Source: Tridacna crocea (taxonomy: Eukaryota; Mollusca; Bivalvia; Cardiida; Cardiidae). From it: DNA of 64,000 bases. A program made the position numbers and the translations under genes. This document shows, piece by piece, positions 55,501 to 64,000 of the stretch. The stretch is taken from contig OX031068.1 in assembly GCA_943736015.1 (NCBI GenBank), positions 24,436,296 through 24,500,295 on the forward strand, in the 5' to 3' direction. The notes beneath the pieces are model-generated. The model did no database searches and was not told the origin of the DNA. It saw nothing but the letters and a program-made list of their open reading frames with translations. How positions within the stretch are numbered: the first letter of the stretch is position 1; every line of letters begins with the position of its first letter.

Positions 55501-58500
55501 TGGATCAGTTCACAAGTGCTGATCTGTTATGATACTTTCAACACGAACCTTTTAGTAACTTTCTGTTGAGTCTCATGCACATTTTTCCCCATGTCGGATG
55601 CAATAAAAAGAATCTTAAGTATATATAATATATCTGCAGCGTTTTCAAACTTGTGTGATAACAATAGCTTGGACCTACTTTTATGTATAAAGATATAGTT
55701 TAGTGCATAGATAGACCTCAGTTGTTCCGAAATACTTATACTTAAACAGCCTTTAGACTCGCTCAAAATGGAAACATCTTTTATTGATAGTAGTGGACAT
55801 TGTAAGCAAATGCAACATCCCCCATTAAGCCAAAATACAAATCGGCGCCACACAGTACATGGAGTGTTTGGAACGAACCATTTTCTTTTATTTGTTCGAT
55901 GAAAACCAACTTTGAATGAATGCTTTTTTATATGCCGAATCTGTAACTTTTCGTCTGCGTAAAACCATGTAAATTTCCTCTGATGGTTCTGAGTAGCTGT
56001 TGTTCAAATTATTTTATGTGCTATAACAGTTTTATTTCTCCGCCTTCCCAACCTTTTTTCTGGTAAAAATCGTAGAAAGCAGAAATTACAAAAATCAAAA
56101 CCATCAAACCACACATACACACAAAAGACAAAGTTTACCCAATCAAGATATAACCATTAGCTATTTACTAAACGACAAAATATATTATGATTTTTTTTTT
56201 TTCAAGTTGAAAGAACTTACTGACGAAAAATACGGCACATAATAAGACTTGCTTTCGAGAGGGTAGAAAACACTGTGGGAGAACAGGAATCGTAGAAAAC
56301 ATGTTATATACGATCCCTAGGGAAAATGAGAAATTGCCCACCACAAGTATTTTCTCTTTTTCTTGCTTTTTCAGGGTCGGATGGGTCTTTCTTTCTCAGG
56401 GTCGGATTGGTAATGTAACTGCCACATAAAGCAAATTTTCTCATCAAAAAAATCCAATGACGAAATTTTGGACACCACCAAGTTAAAAACATTTGCAGAC
56501 AACAAATCAAATGCAACTCAAATGATAATGTCTGTCTTTGAAAAGGTAGAACATTTTAGGAACAGGAGAAAATTTTCTCCCTTTCCAGCAAAGTGTACTA
56601 AAGCCTTTTCTCTCAGGTACGTTAGATTGCTGTAGTGTGAAACTGGTATTCTCAAAAGGCCAAATTTTCTGCTGAATTCAACTTGTTGATTTTGCCATAA
56701 ATATCAAAGATTTTTTTAACCAAAATTATTTTCGCCTTATAGAATCAATCAGGTTCAAGATCAGACGGCTTGTTTTATGCAGCCTGTTATAAATCTACAT
56801 TGTCAGCAAAAGTGCATTTGGACGGATGAGATTTCAGGATCAGGCTACAAAAAGTGCATTTGTCGAGAGCAGTTTTAGGACCGATCAGTTTATGTCTCAG
56901 AGAATCAAAACTTAACCCTTAATCTGAGGATAAATGAAGTACAAACCGACAATTTCAATGTTTTTTTTTCTCAAGAAAAATCTCGCTTTATCAGATGTTA
57001 TTTCAATATGCTGTCGAGTCTAATAAGGGTGCGCATTATGTGCAGTCTGATAGTGATATTCAAGAGCCACACTGGCTGTACCAGACAAAGGGCTTAGGTT
57101 AAAGTCGAAAAAAAAAAAATCCTGCCAGGACAGATATACCGTCTTGGCAAGGATTGTGAATTTAAAGCTGGCCACTGTTACGTAATGTTACGTTTCTCTT
57201 ATCTTTTATCGCTGCAGGCTATTTAATATCGATTACTTGTATACACGATGTAAGTTCGCCAAACTCCGGAAACTCCCGGACCTTTACGTATGATATCGAT
57301 TATTTTCATCGATTTGTTGATATGCGAGACTGCTGATAAGGCATGTCCGTGAAAGTTGGCTATGAATGTTTTCTACCCTTTACAAAACAAATTTCAAATT
57401 TTCAGTCACTTTAATTTTGTCGCCTGCAAATGCTTTCGATTTGGACAGGCCTATGATATTGTCGTTTGGTAATGAGTTAATGTACCTCCATGATGTATTA
57501 TATAAAGCAAGTCATGAAATCCATTACTTAATTTCATTTTGCTTAACAACCGGCGTGGTAGGGAAGTCCATAGTAGCAAAAGAGTTTTGACGCAGTTCAG
57601 CGTGCGCTAACTACGCATGCGGGCATGGTTCGACATTTTTTCCCCCCGCAGATGCATTAAACACCCCTTTTCACAGAGAATGGTTCATATGTTTTACAGT
57701 TCATATGTTTCACAGTTCATATGTTTCACAGTTCAAATGTCTCACAGTTCATATTTTCTCACTTGTTAAAATTAAGGATAGTGTACCAAAATGGAATATT
57801 CGAGTAAGATCGCCTTTCATCGCCAAAAAAAACGTATCTACGGATTCGGCTAAGACTCGGGTAATCCATAATCGGTCGGTCGATTCCGTATGTCTGTGCA
57901 TGTCATATTCTTCGAAGACTCGACTTGTCTGCAATGACGCATCACTGATCCCATATGCTACACCTTACCTGCCCAAACGTTATGGGTTATGTGCAGTCTG
58001 ATCTTTCTTAACCCTTTACCCCATAAGGCATTTCTATGGTATCTCTAATTGACCCTAAATAACAGCAAGGATGAACCCGTTTCTTATGTGTATATGACAC
58101 CTTTTGATAGCATAGAAAACATTGTAACAAAATGTGAAATTGCTCATCACGAGCAATTTCACCATTTGCCACAATGTTTTCCAAAGGTTCCTACAATCAA
58201 TGCGTAAAAATGGGTATCTATGGAGTAAAGGGTTAAATAAGCCTCTGCTATTAATTCAGTAGGCCTAGTCCTCTCTTTCATGTAAGTCTGATTCAAGACC
58301 AAAAACAATCAGCAAAATGTATGTCTGTACTCGTTCACAATTTGAATAAGACAGGACAATGATAAATTATCCTATATATATGCTTGCTTGATTTTTTATT
58401 TTTACAGAATGGTCCACGTGCAGACATGGGTGTACAGAAGTCATGGTCACAAGGATATAACGGCAGTGAAATAACCATTGCTATTGTAGATGACGGGGTA

Positions 58501-61500
58501 GAATACTTACATCCAGATTTGAATCAAAACTATGTAAGTTCAAACGCCCAGGCCGTGTCATACTGGATATAGAAATATTATAATGACGAACGGAATGGGG
58601 CAAGATGCCTCAGAATAAACATTATGTAATGGCCGCCGTATTTCAAAATCCGCAATCAAGAGCAGGGAAACAAAGTACTCTCTACGAAGTGAACTGGCCA
58701 CCGTTGTATACCGTGTATTACAACAGGCACAAGCTAATCGTACCGTGCCCTGTGATTGGATAATTGATACGGCCAATGAAACGGCTCGAAACATATATCG
58801 AGTAACCTGACAATGTGCTCAGTTGACTTTATTTCATTCTTATTTTGATTATTATGTTATTAATAAATAGTAGAATACAGGTATTCATAGAGCATAATTT
58901 ATAACTTTCAGATAAAAGGACCTTTTCCATCTAGAATGATCTTTTTTTTTTTAGATAAAAAGGAGAGGGAAATCTGAACATTCCATTGTGAGAAAAGGAG
59001 GAATTACTTGTAACAAGCAATTTCTCCTTTTCTCACAAATTTTTCTAACCTACATAGTACTTATTTTCAGTTTAAATGCTCTTTAAAATGTCGTCTGCAA
59101 TTTGTTTCAATTTGGAATAGTCTAAAATTTGGTCGTCTGGTAATGGGTTAATTAGATACTTTTATTTCAAATCCTCTCTAAAGTCTTTATTCATTTAATT
59201 TTTTGACTATTAGACATCTGAACAACTGAGTAATACATAAATATTCGGCAAACAATTTTCCCCCCTTTTAATTTTTTCCCCCCAAACACTTGTTAATAAA
59301 TGTTGAAACATGCTTCTTTATTCCTTACAAAACAAAGAAATTAAATGTTAAGGGAGAATTAAAAGATGATTAGACGGCACATGTGTTTTATTGCCCCTAG
59401 GCTTATCTCTGCAGGCTTCTTCAAAGGGACAACAGACTTTAATCTTTGAGAATTGCAACCTACAATTCAATTTATAAGATAATTGATTATCTTATTACCC
59501 TTTCTGCTTTATCAAGTACAAACTTGTGCATTATATTTGTTATTTTGATGTTAATTTTTTTAGTAAAAGTTCAACGTCAGCACTTGAAAATTTTTCATGT
59601 ATTCATTAATTTAGCTTTTATTATAAACATAATAATCAAATAATTTACTCTTATAATCATTAACATATTTTTTCTATCAAATTTTAGACATTCACCTATC
59701 GTTTGTTGAAATGATACCATGCATAAGTAATTATATTATGATCACAAAACAATCACTTTAAAAGACAGTAATATCGAAAATTATTTTCATAGCTATTGCT
59801 TTTTAATACACCCACCAAAAACATACACACAAAAATCAAGAGACGCTACTCTAAGTTACTACTTGCACAGTTACCCCGCATAATACGGGCAGAATTCGCC
59901 CCGTTTCGATTAGCCTGTACCTGTCCCTATACACGTAGTGTATCAGGGGCGGTAACCAGTCTATCTACGAAGGAGAATTAGAAGAAAAGTTTTCGTTGTA
60001 AAAATCAGACGACAAAATTTAAGACGAGATCAAGCACAGGAATTTGATATTTTAGAATGGAAAAAAAGATAAAATATGAAAAAACTTACCCCCTGATATG
60101 TACAGAAATAGAAGAAATGCAACGCTTCGATTACCAGCGACATCACAAAAATGTCCAATCCACCAAATTCTGCAACAAAAGAGTGATCACCATTTCCTTT
60201 ACTCTAGTAACAGATACACCATAATCACAGGAGTTTGACATTCTATAAGTAAAATAAATGATCAAATATGAAAAAAAAAAAAATTTCCCCTATATAATAT
60301 AAACACAAGGAATGCAACGTCTCGATTGCCGGTGTAATGCAGAAAAATGACCCCCATTGTTGTTGTTGTTGTTGTCTCAGGTAATTTCCCACACTAGCAC
60401 TGTGGCACTCCTTTTTTTGAAGGATATTTTTCTCGCGAATGAGAAGGGTTTTTCAGTCAATGAATTAGTAATGTAACATTTATCCTCCACCTTTTTTTTT
60501 TTGTGACATTTATGTACATGTGCTATGTTATTATTATATACGCATATCTGACAGGCGCAGATTGGAGTAGAGAGAAAGAATCGGATACAAGGAAATCCGG
60601 GTACCAGACCCTAGCTCTTTTTCGAATAGATTTCCTTGGTTCTTTTACATGCTCAGTGTATAGCACCGATACATGCGAGGCTACCTCTGGGTTTCTAACC
60701 AGTTCACCTCTTGTTGGGTGGGAGACACGAGGTGTCTCTGAAAAACATCCTACCAGACCGGGATTCGAACCCCAGACCTTCGGATTGGTAGTCCAACGTG
60801 TTAACCACTAGGCCACCGACCCACCCAAAATGACCCCCATTACAAAATGACCGTGGGTCATTTTTGTAATGGGGGTCATTTCTCTGCATTACACCGGCAC
60901 TAGCACAAGACAGCCTTTCCCACCCACAATTACCCATGAAACAAATACTGATCACAGTTTCCTTTAGCCTTGCAATAGACAACAGAAAAATGTACCTGTG
61001 ACATTTGTCGATTCCTCAGTAGACACCTTTTAATTGGAGATATCCGTCATATTTTACAATTTTTTTGAAAATTTCTATTCATCGAGGAGGCAATTTGCTG
61101 ATGTCACGGGAATAGCCAGGAACCATATTTTCGGATTACGTATAGAGTCAAATATCTTCTTTAAAAGAGAATATAGTCAAATACTTTTGTTTGTTACTTC
61201 TAGAAAAATCTTAAGTATCATGTGATGTCCATGAATATTATCTAAAAACGAAATAAATAATATAAATAATAAAAGATCACTGGGGTATCTCATTATTGAG
61301 ACTAGTGTTATCTGATACTAGGGTAAAGGAAATTGTGATCACTCCTTTTTAACACCGATTACGTAATCGCTGTTTAATAATTTTGGTTTTATATTGTTTC
61401 AATGTTTTTTTCTATGCGTCATATGATGAGCACTCCCTGGTGACCAAAAATTCACTGTCCACCTTTGCTTTTCAAATCCAAATATTCCGGGGTGTCTGTA

Positions 61501-63569
61501 CTTTTGTTTATTGATATATTACCTTCCTCGGTACTTTTATTATGTTGGTGAATTTGGGTGGGAAGAACATTTTTGTGTTGTTGCTGGTCATCGAGGTGTT
61601 GCATTCTGTGTGTTTCTTTATATATAGGGGAGTATATTTTTACTTATTTTATTATATATTTTTATCATAGAATGTCAAATTCCTGTGGATCAAGTTGAAA
61701 TTTGAAAAGTGCAGATGAAAAATTACGTGCGGCTCAAAAGATGAAACTTGTCTGTGAAAGGATAGAGTCTAGAAAATACTGTGGGAAAAAGAGAAGATGC
61801 TGGTTACCAGCATCTTCTCCATTTCAGGGAATGTTTTCAAAGACTTTCCTTGACAGAGTCTTTAAAAGTCAGGATCATTTTCAAAGGTTAAATAATAGTA
61901 AGCAATATCATGATCACCCTTATTCCACAATGTTTTCAAAGTCATCAAGCATCAGTTTGTTCAAGGATTGTGGATACATTGTATTTGGTTTGTTTTAGGT
62001 GGTAACAATATTAATTAATTTGTTACCAAACGACAAAGTTTTGGACTGGACTAAATTCAACGTACCTGCAGACAACAAATTAAATCTTGGTATGATGATG
62101 ATTTGTGACTTTGATAGGGTAGAAAATATTGTGGGAAAAGAAGAAAATGCTGGTTACTAGCATTTTCTCCTTTTCCCACAATGTTTTCTATAGTCTTCTT
62201 TCTCAGGGTCATTAAAAGTCGGGATTGTGTGGTAAAGAGTTAAGTGAATTTAATTAAATTCATGTCTTTTCAACAGGTCGGTGGGCTTGATGTCTACAGT
62301 AATGATAACGACCCAAGACCAAGTTTCGGCAATACGTAAATACTTTAATTATGTAACTCTATACCAAACAGTCCAATGTTTTAATCAACCTGAAAGTGCA
62401 GAATGGAGAAAATGCTAGTGACAATCTTCAATCTAGAGCACGCCATTGTGCCACTGGCCCCCTTGAATCTCAAATGGCCAATTCTTAACCCATTACCACA
62501 CAGTTACCAGCATTTTCTCCTTTTCCCATAATGTTTTCTAAAGGCTTCTTTCTCAGGGGCGTCAAAAGTAGGGATTGTGTGGTAATGGGTTAAAACAATG
62601 ACCAAATATGTCAGTTTAAGGTAAACTTTCAAAAACTCTGCCATCCTGTAGCATAAGTATCCTGTAGTATAAGTATTTGGTTTTTCTGTTGACCACTTTC
62701 TTGTGATACTAACAATTTTTTAACTAACTGTCAGGAACTTGCATGACGGAGGCCATTTTGGTTGAAGCTGGCTTTTCTTTTGGATTGTATTTCTTGTGGC
62801 TTGAACGAGGAATAAGGACCGGCATAGTTGTGCTTTTCAAAGTAGTATTTTCATCAGGTTTCACATTTTTCACCCCATTAAGGCTTTTTTTTTCTTTTAA
62901 AATTGTTTGGCTGCAAGATGTCTGAGGGAATTAATTGGTTAACAGTATACCACATTCTCCAGTTTTAGTCGAGGAAGAAGGTACCAAGCATTTTCTTCAT
63001 TTCCTTCAATTTTTTCACTTTTTAAAAGATAATTTCATGTTATTGGGCTTTATTCAGTTTTTCTTCAGCAAATTTACCACACAGTCCCACATTTTTAACA
63101 ACCCTGAGAAAGAGAGCTTTTTGGAAACATTGTAGGAAGAGCAGAAAATGTTGGTAAGCAACATTTTCTTCTTTTCCCACAATGCTTTCTTCCCTGTTGC
63201 AGACAAATCCAGCCATTTGAGTGAGATCGTATTTGCTTTCTCTAGAATTTTATATCTCTATTGACCCTAAATAACAGCAAGCATGAAGCCGTTTCTTATG
63301 TGTATTTGACACCTTTTGATAGTGTAGAAAACATTGTGGCAAAAGGTGAAATTGCTTGTCACGAGCAATTTCACCTTTTGCCACAATGTTTTCCAAAGGG
63401 TCCTACAAGCAATAGGTGAAAATGAGTATCTATGGGGGTAAAGGTTTTAAGTCATTTTGAATTATGAAAAGCTGTTATTTCAGACATGGTACAGAATGTG
63501 CAGGAGTCGCAGTGGCTATTAAGAACAATCAGTGTGTCATAGGGGCTGCATACAAAGCTAAATTTCAAG
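48953..63569 (+). CDS. Proprotein convertase, subtilisin/kexin family (exons 1-6, 3' end beyond window)
   Basis: Exons 48953-49126, 51588-51686, 52787-52882, 58408-58533, 62277-62335 and 63484-63569. The first four joins are phase 0, the fifth splits a codon after two bases, and all donors are GT. The joined protein reads as a secretory convertase: signal peptide, prodomain (YSNQWVLKGD, IARRYGF, DDHFLF), the domain start TKWPLMWYY, then GITIAIVDDGVE-type catalytic Asp and HGTECAG catalytic His. These enzymes cleave precursors after basic residues in the trans-Golgi or secretory granules. Catalytic Ser, oxyanion Asn and P domain lie beyond 64000. The prodomain boundary reads QRRSLKQG instead of the usual R-x-K/R-R, which is odd. 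Which member (furin, PC1, PC2, PC5/7-like) cannot be settled from this part. Confidence 0.88.
49214..49403. mobile_element. F5 foldback in convertase intron 1
   Basis: GGGCCCGTATTCACCAACC to AGTGAATACAAGCCC; begins about 90 bases after the exon 1 donor. Confidence 0.8.
49405..49602. mobile_element. F5 foldback, adjacent second copy
   Basis: GACATGTATTTGCCAACC to GGTTGGTGAATACGGGCTC. The two copies abut. Confidence 0.8.
49740..49900 (+). pseudogene. Decayed copy of convertase exon 1 (copy 2)
   Basis: Encodes GPACSNQWALKGYLSRSHIANIARRS then a TGA where exon 1 has the Tyr-Gly codons, followed by recognisable FRFV. The GTATGT donor has become GCCTGT. The upstream side lacks a signal peptide ORF in frame. 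A non-functional exon duplicate. Confidence 0.75.
49918..50070 (+). pseudogene. Decayed copy of convertase exon 1 (copy 3)
   Basis: Reads SHQWVLKGALSRADIAKIG then a TGA. The flank after it (GCCAACGGCCTGTGTTGTG) equals that of copy 2, so copies 2 and 3 arose from one another after losing the donor; spacing between them is about 180 bases. Confidence 0.75.
50075..50195 (+). pseudogene. Decayed copy of convertase exon 1 (copy 4)
   Basis: Degraded: GGAGCCAGC, CACCTGTGGG, then ATCGCCACAATAGCCAGAC and a trailing TTTTGGTCTGTG follow the order of copies 2-3 with a deletion in the middle of the QWVLKG stretch. Confidence 0.6.
50465..51085 (+). repeat. Dispersed repeat, partner of 2040-2405
   Basis: Ends in the palindrome 50940-51080 (TTATATGGGGAAACATTTGC opposite GCAAATATTTCCCCATATT). 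Interrupted by the MITE 50672-50919. Confidence 0.75.
50672..50919. mobile_element. TA-flanked MITE, Tc1/mariner type
   Basis: Perfect 22-base terminal repeats CTAGGACGAAAAAGAAACGC.. with TA at 50670-50671 and 50920-50921; 248 bp. The repeat copy at 2.2 kb lacks it, an empty site. Confidence 0.88.
51128..51178 (+). pseudogene. Remnant of convertase exon 1 (copy 5)
   Basis: GTCATTAGCCACCAGTGG then GTTCTATATATAGG matches the ISHQWVL part of copy 3; the rest was lost at the MITE that starts at 51181. Confidence 0.5.
51181..51364 (-). mobile_element. F1 MITE, right stem arm and part of flank deleted
   Basis: TTAACCCTTTACCAAACAAT to GGTAAAGGGTTAG; jumps from GCTGGTAACC to GAATTTCAATTG. Confidence 0.82.
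51428..51560 (+). mobile_element. F1 MITE fragment just upstream of convertase exon 2
   Basis: TTTTACCAGACAACGTAATT, ATTGACGACAAATTCAG, AGAAAACATTGAGG. Its right end is within 30 bases of the exon 2 acceptor. Confidence 0.65.
51588..51686 (+). CDS. Convertase exon 2: prodomain, middle
   Basis: 33 codons between TTGTTTCAG and CGG|GTGAGC, phase 0-0. LLDDHFLFVKKKSVE corresponds to the G-D-Y-Y-H-F...K/R segment of furin and SRYLAKRLSRERR to the L..R/E..V stretch before the cleavage site. It carries a secondary basic cluster (VKKKSVE), where related enzymes have their second prodomain cut. Confidence 0.82.
52285..52480 (+). repeat. Two tandem ~100-bp units each with a 9-base hairpin
   Basis: CCCTCGTGGATTATTCATTG and CCCTCGTGGATTATAAATTG start the units; each has GTGGTTTAT-TGAACG-ATAAACCAC. 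Confidence 0.8.
52549..52586. repeat. TTAC microsatellite
   Basis: About nine TTAC units. Confidence 0.95.
52787..52882 (+). CDS. Convertase exon 3: prodomain end and mature N-terminus
   Basis: 32 codons between CATTGCAG and TAC|GTAAGT, phase 0-0: VENVSQQTWQRRSLKQG then AFSVSDTKWPLMWYY. The V...QQ and DPKWP-QWYL signatures of the family are matched by VENVSQQ and DTKWPLMWYY. The position where others have R-x-K-R is LKQ. Confidence 0.86.
52920..53275 (+). mobile_element. R1 element with 10-bp target duplication
   Basis: 356 bp from CATTATCTCCCGCTAGATG to GCGCAGACAACG, perfect duplication ATATGTACCG at 52910-52919 and 53276-53285. It starts 37 bases after the exon 3 donor of the convertase gene. 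Confidence 0.88.
54590..54795 (-). mobile_element. Old F1 copy inside the 3.67-kb element
   Basis: GGCCTTTGAGAACATTGAAG, TTGCCAACATTTTCTCC and GAAATTTTGTCTTTTGG. Confidence 0.6.
54800..56150. other. Interior of the 3.67-kb element, no recognisable gene
   Basis: AT-rich; a C-tract at 55050; the longest ORF (55527-55853, minus) has no recognised similarity. Confidence 0.5.
56155..56660 (+). mobile_element. Two or three decayed F1 copies in the 3.67-kb element
   Basis: TTTACTAAACGACAAAATAT, GTAGAAAACACTGTGGGAG, ACATTTGCAGACAACAAATC and GAAAAGGTAGAACATTTTAGG in that order. Confidence 0.6.
56755..57095. repeat. F2 remnants
   Basis: TCAAGATCAGACGGCTTG with CAGCCTG, and GTGCAGTCTGATAGTGATA. Confidence 0.5.
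57800..57945. repeat. Foldback/R1-like fragment
   Basis: CGGCTAAGACTCGGGTAATCC as at 13985-14118, followed by TCATATTCTTCGAAGACTCGAC as in the R1 end. Confidence 0.55.
58008..58236 (-). mobile_element. F3 TTAA MITE, complete
   Basis: TTAACCCTTTACCCCATAAGG to GGAGTAAAGGGTTAA; loop GCTCATCACGAGC. 170 bases before convertase exon 4. Confidence 0.86.
58408..58533 (+). CDS. Convertase exon 4: catalytic domain with active-site Asp
   Basis: 42 codons between TTTTTACAG and TAT|GTAAGT, phase 0-0. GVQKSWSQGYNGSEITIAI is the A-W..GYTG..V.V.I block, VDDGVEYLHPDL contains the catalytic Asp, and NQNY ends the exon as N-Y does in furin and PC2. Confidence 0.93.
58955..59151 (-). mobile_element. TTAA MITE, CTTGTAACAAG loop, left end lost
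   Basis: CATTCCATTGTGAGAAAAGG palindrome with loop ACTTGTAACAAG, right end GGTAATGGGTTAA. Confidence 0.75.
59152..60325. other. Convertase intron 4, no recognisable gene
   Basis: AT-rich; short hydrophobic ORFs of low complexity. From 60080 there is a loose repeat of CAACGCTTCGATTACCAGC at 60122 and CAACGTCTCGATTGCCGG at 60316. Confidence 0.5.
60328..60898. mobile_element. Foldback element carrying a SINE
   Basis: 31-base inverted ends (GCCGGTGTAATGCAGAAAAA and inverse, one mismatch). The right end contains a second palindrome (AATGACCCCCATTACAAAA, 60829-60881). Interior has a TTG run and SINE S4. Confidence 0.75.
60546..60829 (-). mobile_element. tRNA-derived SINE S4
   Basis: Minus strand: GGTCGGTGGCCTAGTGG (A box), GGGGTTCGAATCCCGG (B box), then a body with GTGCTATACACTGAGCATG and AAAGAACCAAGG that matches the S2 core at 47815-47850. 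The 5' part forms a tRNA-like head, not a functional tRNA. Confidence 0.78.
60900..61685. other. Convertase intron 4, no recognisable feature
   Basis: No long ORF, no repeat of the families above. Confidence 0.45.
61686..61892 (+). mobile_element. F1 MITE, diverged, ends lost
   Basis: AATACTGTGGGAAAAAGAG palindrome with loop GCTGGTTACCAGC. Confidence 0.72.
62015..62243 (+). mobile_element. F1 MITE, complete, 33 bases before convertase exon 5
   Basis: TTAATTTGTTACCAAACGAC to GTGGTAAAGAGTTAA. It leaves only a short stretch for the acceptor's polypyrimidine tract. Confidence 0.87.
62277..62335 (+). CDS. Convertase exon 5: linker between Asp and His motifs
   Basis: 59 bases between TCAACAG and AATAC|GTAAAT. 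Encodes VGGLDVYSNDNDPRPSFGN and two bases of the next codon; matches D-V...D-x-D-P-x-P of the family. Too short to stand out alone; identified by phase and by the flanking catalytic exons. Confidence 0.85.
62485..62593 (+). mobile_element. F1 MITE, left half deleted
   Basis: TTAACCCATTACCACACA then directly GTTACCAGCATTTTCTCC to GGTAATGGGTTAA. Confidence 0.82.
63065..63235 (-). mobile_element. F1 MITE, partial
   Basis: TTTACCACACAGTCCCACAT, stem GGAAACATTGTAGGAAG, loop GTTGGTAAGCAAC. Confidence 0.7.
63255..63449 (-). mobile_element. F3 TTAA MITE, left end truncated
   Basis: ATTGACCCTAAATAACAGCA to ATGGGGGTAAAGG; 35 bases before convertase exon 6. Confidence 0.78.
63484..63569 (+). CDS. Convertase exon 6: active-site His
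   Basis: 86 bases between TTATTTCAG and CAAG|GTAAGC. Starts with the last base of a Thr codon, then HGTECAGVAVAIKNNQCVIG, AAYKAKFQ. HGT-C-AG is the catalytic His signature; N-N..C..G.AY.A is conserved after it. Ends in phase 1 with the gene continuing right. Confidence 0.93.
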
Positions 63570-63836
63570 GTAAGCATTGTGAACATTGCAAAGATGTGGT
63601 CAAATTTGGGCCCCCTCCAATTATGTAATTGATGCAAGTGAGCAACAAAAATATTGTTGTCTTAATATCAGAATTTTACTTGAATTTCATGTTGGGCTCA
63701 TGGTACTTTTAGAACACTTGTAGAATTTTTTATCTTACTATTAATTTACTTAAGAATAGTAAGTTTCATTAGCCAAGTCAGTTAGGTTTGCATCATTTAT
63801 ATGGTTAATTATCCAGTAACAGGGAAGGTAAAGCCC

Positions 63837-64000
63837 TTTTAACCTCTACCAGATAACCCTGATGTTTAATGACCTTCCAAGGAAACGGTCTTTTGAAAAC
63901 ATTGTGGAAAAAGAAGAAAATGCTTGTAACCAGCAGAAGACAAATATGGCTCGAAAACTGGAATTAACTTTCTGGTGGGTAGAAAACATGGTGACAAAAG
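63837..64000 (-). mobile_element. F1-like MITE running to the window edge
   Basis: TTAACCTCTACCAGATAACC, GAAAACATTGTGGAAAAAG; then a second partial copy in the other orientation (GCAGAAGACAAATATGG, GTAGAAAACATGGTGAC). Confidence 0.6.

Larger units (their letters stand above)
53691..57362. mobile_element. 3.67-kb terminal-inverted-repeat element nested in the MITE
   Basis: Ends TAGCCAACTTTCGCGGACATG and its inverse with one mismatch over 21 bases. Possible TA duplication. No transposase recognised; ORFs reach about 108 codons only. Interior holds a tandem of two ~200-base units (53800-54110, sharing GAAACTTTTGGTCCTTTTT) and old F1/F2 remnants, so it is itself old or composite. Confidence 0.78.
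53571..57480 (-). mobile_element. F1 MITE split by a 3.67-kb element
   Basis: Left part TTAACACATTACCACACAAT through the palindrome to TTTTCCCACCA; right part GAATGTTTTCTACCC to GGTAATGAGTTAA. Together they make a normal F1. Confidence 0.85.

Noticed and set aside
60750-60829. tRNA gene on the minus strand
   Set aside because: tRNA-like head joined to a SINE body; no matching acceptor stem seen.
3500-64000. CRISPR-like arrays from the many palindromic repeats
   Set aside because: Repeats are dispersed, have TTAA duplications and no regular spacers; the genome is eukaryotic.

Overview
The window is animal nuclear DNA: genes are split into short exons by GT-AG introns, most of the sequence is intron or intergenic, and it is packed with short non-autonomous transposons and tRNA-derived SINEs. 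Repeat content and gene families point to a mollusc, most likely a heterodont bivalve; this is inference, as no marker gene is present.

Left part, 2.4-38.2 kb, minus strand: a tandem family of D8C-domain membrane glycoproteins (uromodulin/GP2/OIT3-like cysteine domain). Gene A (7195 to 2414) is complete: signal-peptide exon, two D8C half-exons, then a Ser/Thr-rich stalk with a transmembrane segment. Gene B (18618 to 16224) and gene C (27842 to 25295) have both D8C half-exons and a last exon; their first exons are not certain. Locus D (38209 to 37698) is only the last exon of a gene C-like paralogue, with a 30-bp mucin minisatellite, inside a segmental duplication. All joins are phase 1. A and B end in a transmembrane helix plus short tail; C and D end in a bare hydrophobic tail like a GPI signal.

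Right part, 48.9-63.6 kb, plus strand: the first six exons of a proprotein convertase of the subtilisin/kexin family: signal peptide, prodomain, and the start of the S8 catalytic domain with the Asp and His motifs. The gene runs off the right edge before the catalytic Ser. At least four decayed copies of its prodomain exon lie in intron 1.

The rest is repeats. TTAA-flanked palindromic MITEs (piggyBac- or Kolobok-like) occur about every 1-1.5 kb. Others are two palindromic elements with perfect 9-bp target duplications, a 0.36-kb element with 10-bp duplications, two sister TA-flanked MITEs of about 247 bp, a roughly 200-bp foldback family with one copy blown up into 14 tandem 78-bp units, four kinds of SINE, nested insertions including a 3.67-kb inverted-repeat element inside a MITE, and local segmental duplications that give natural empty sites. 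One broken Ty3-type pol fragment is present. No rRNA gene, functional tRNA gene or CRISPR array was seen.
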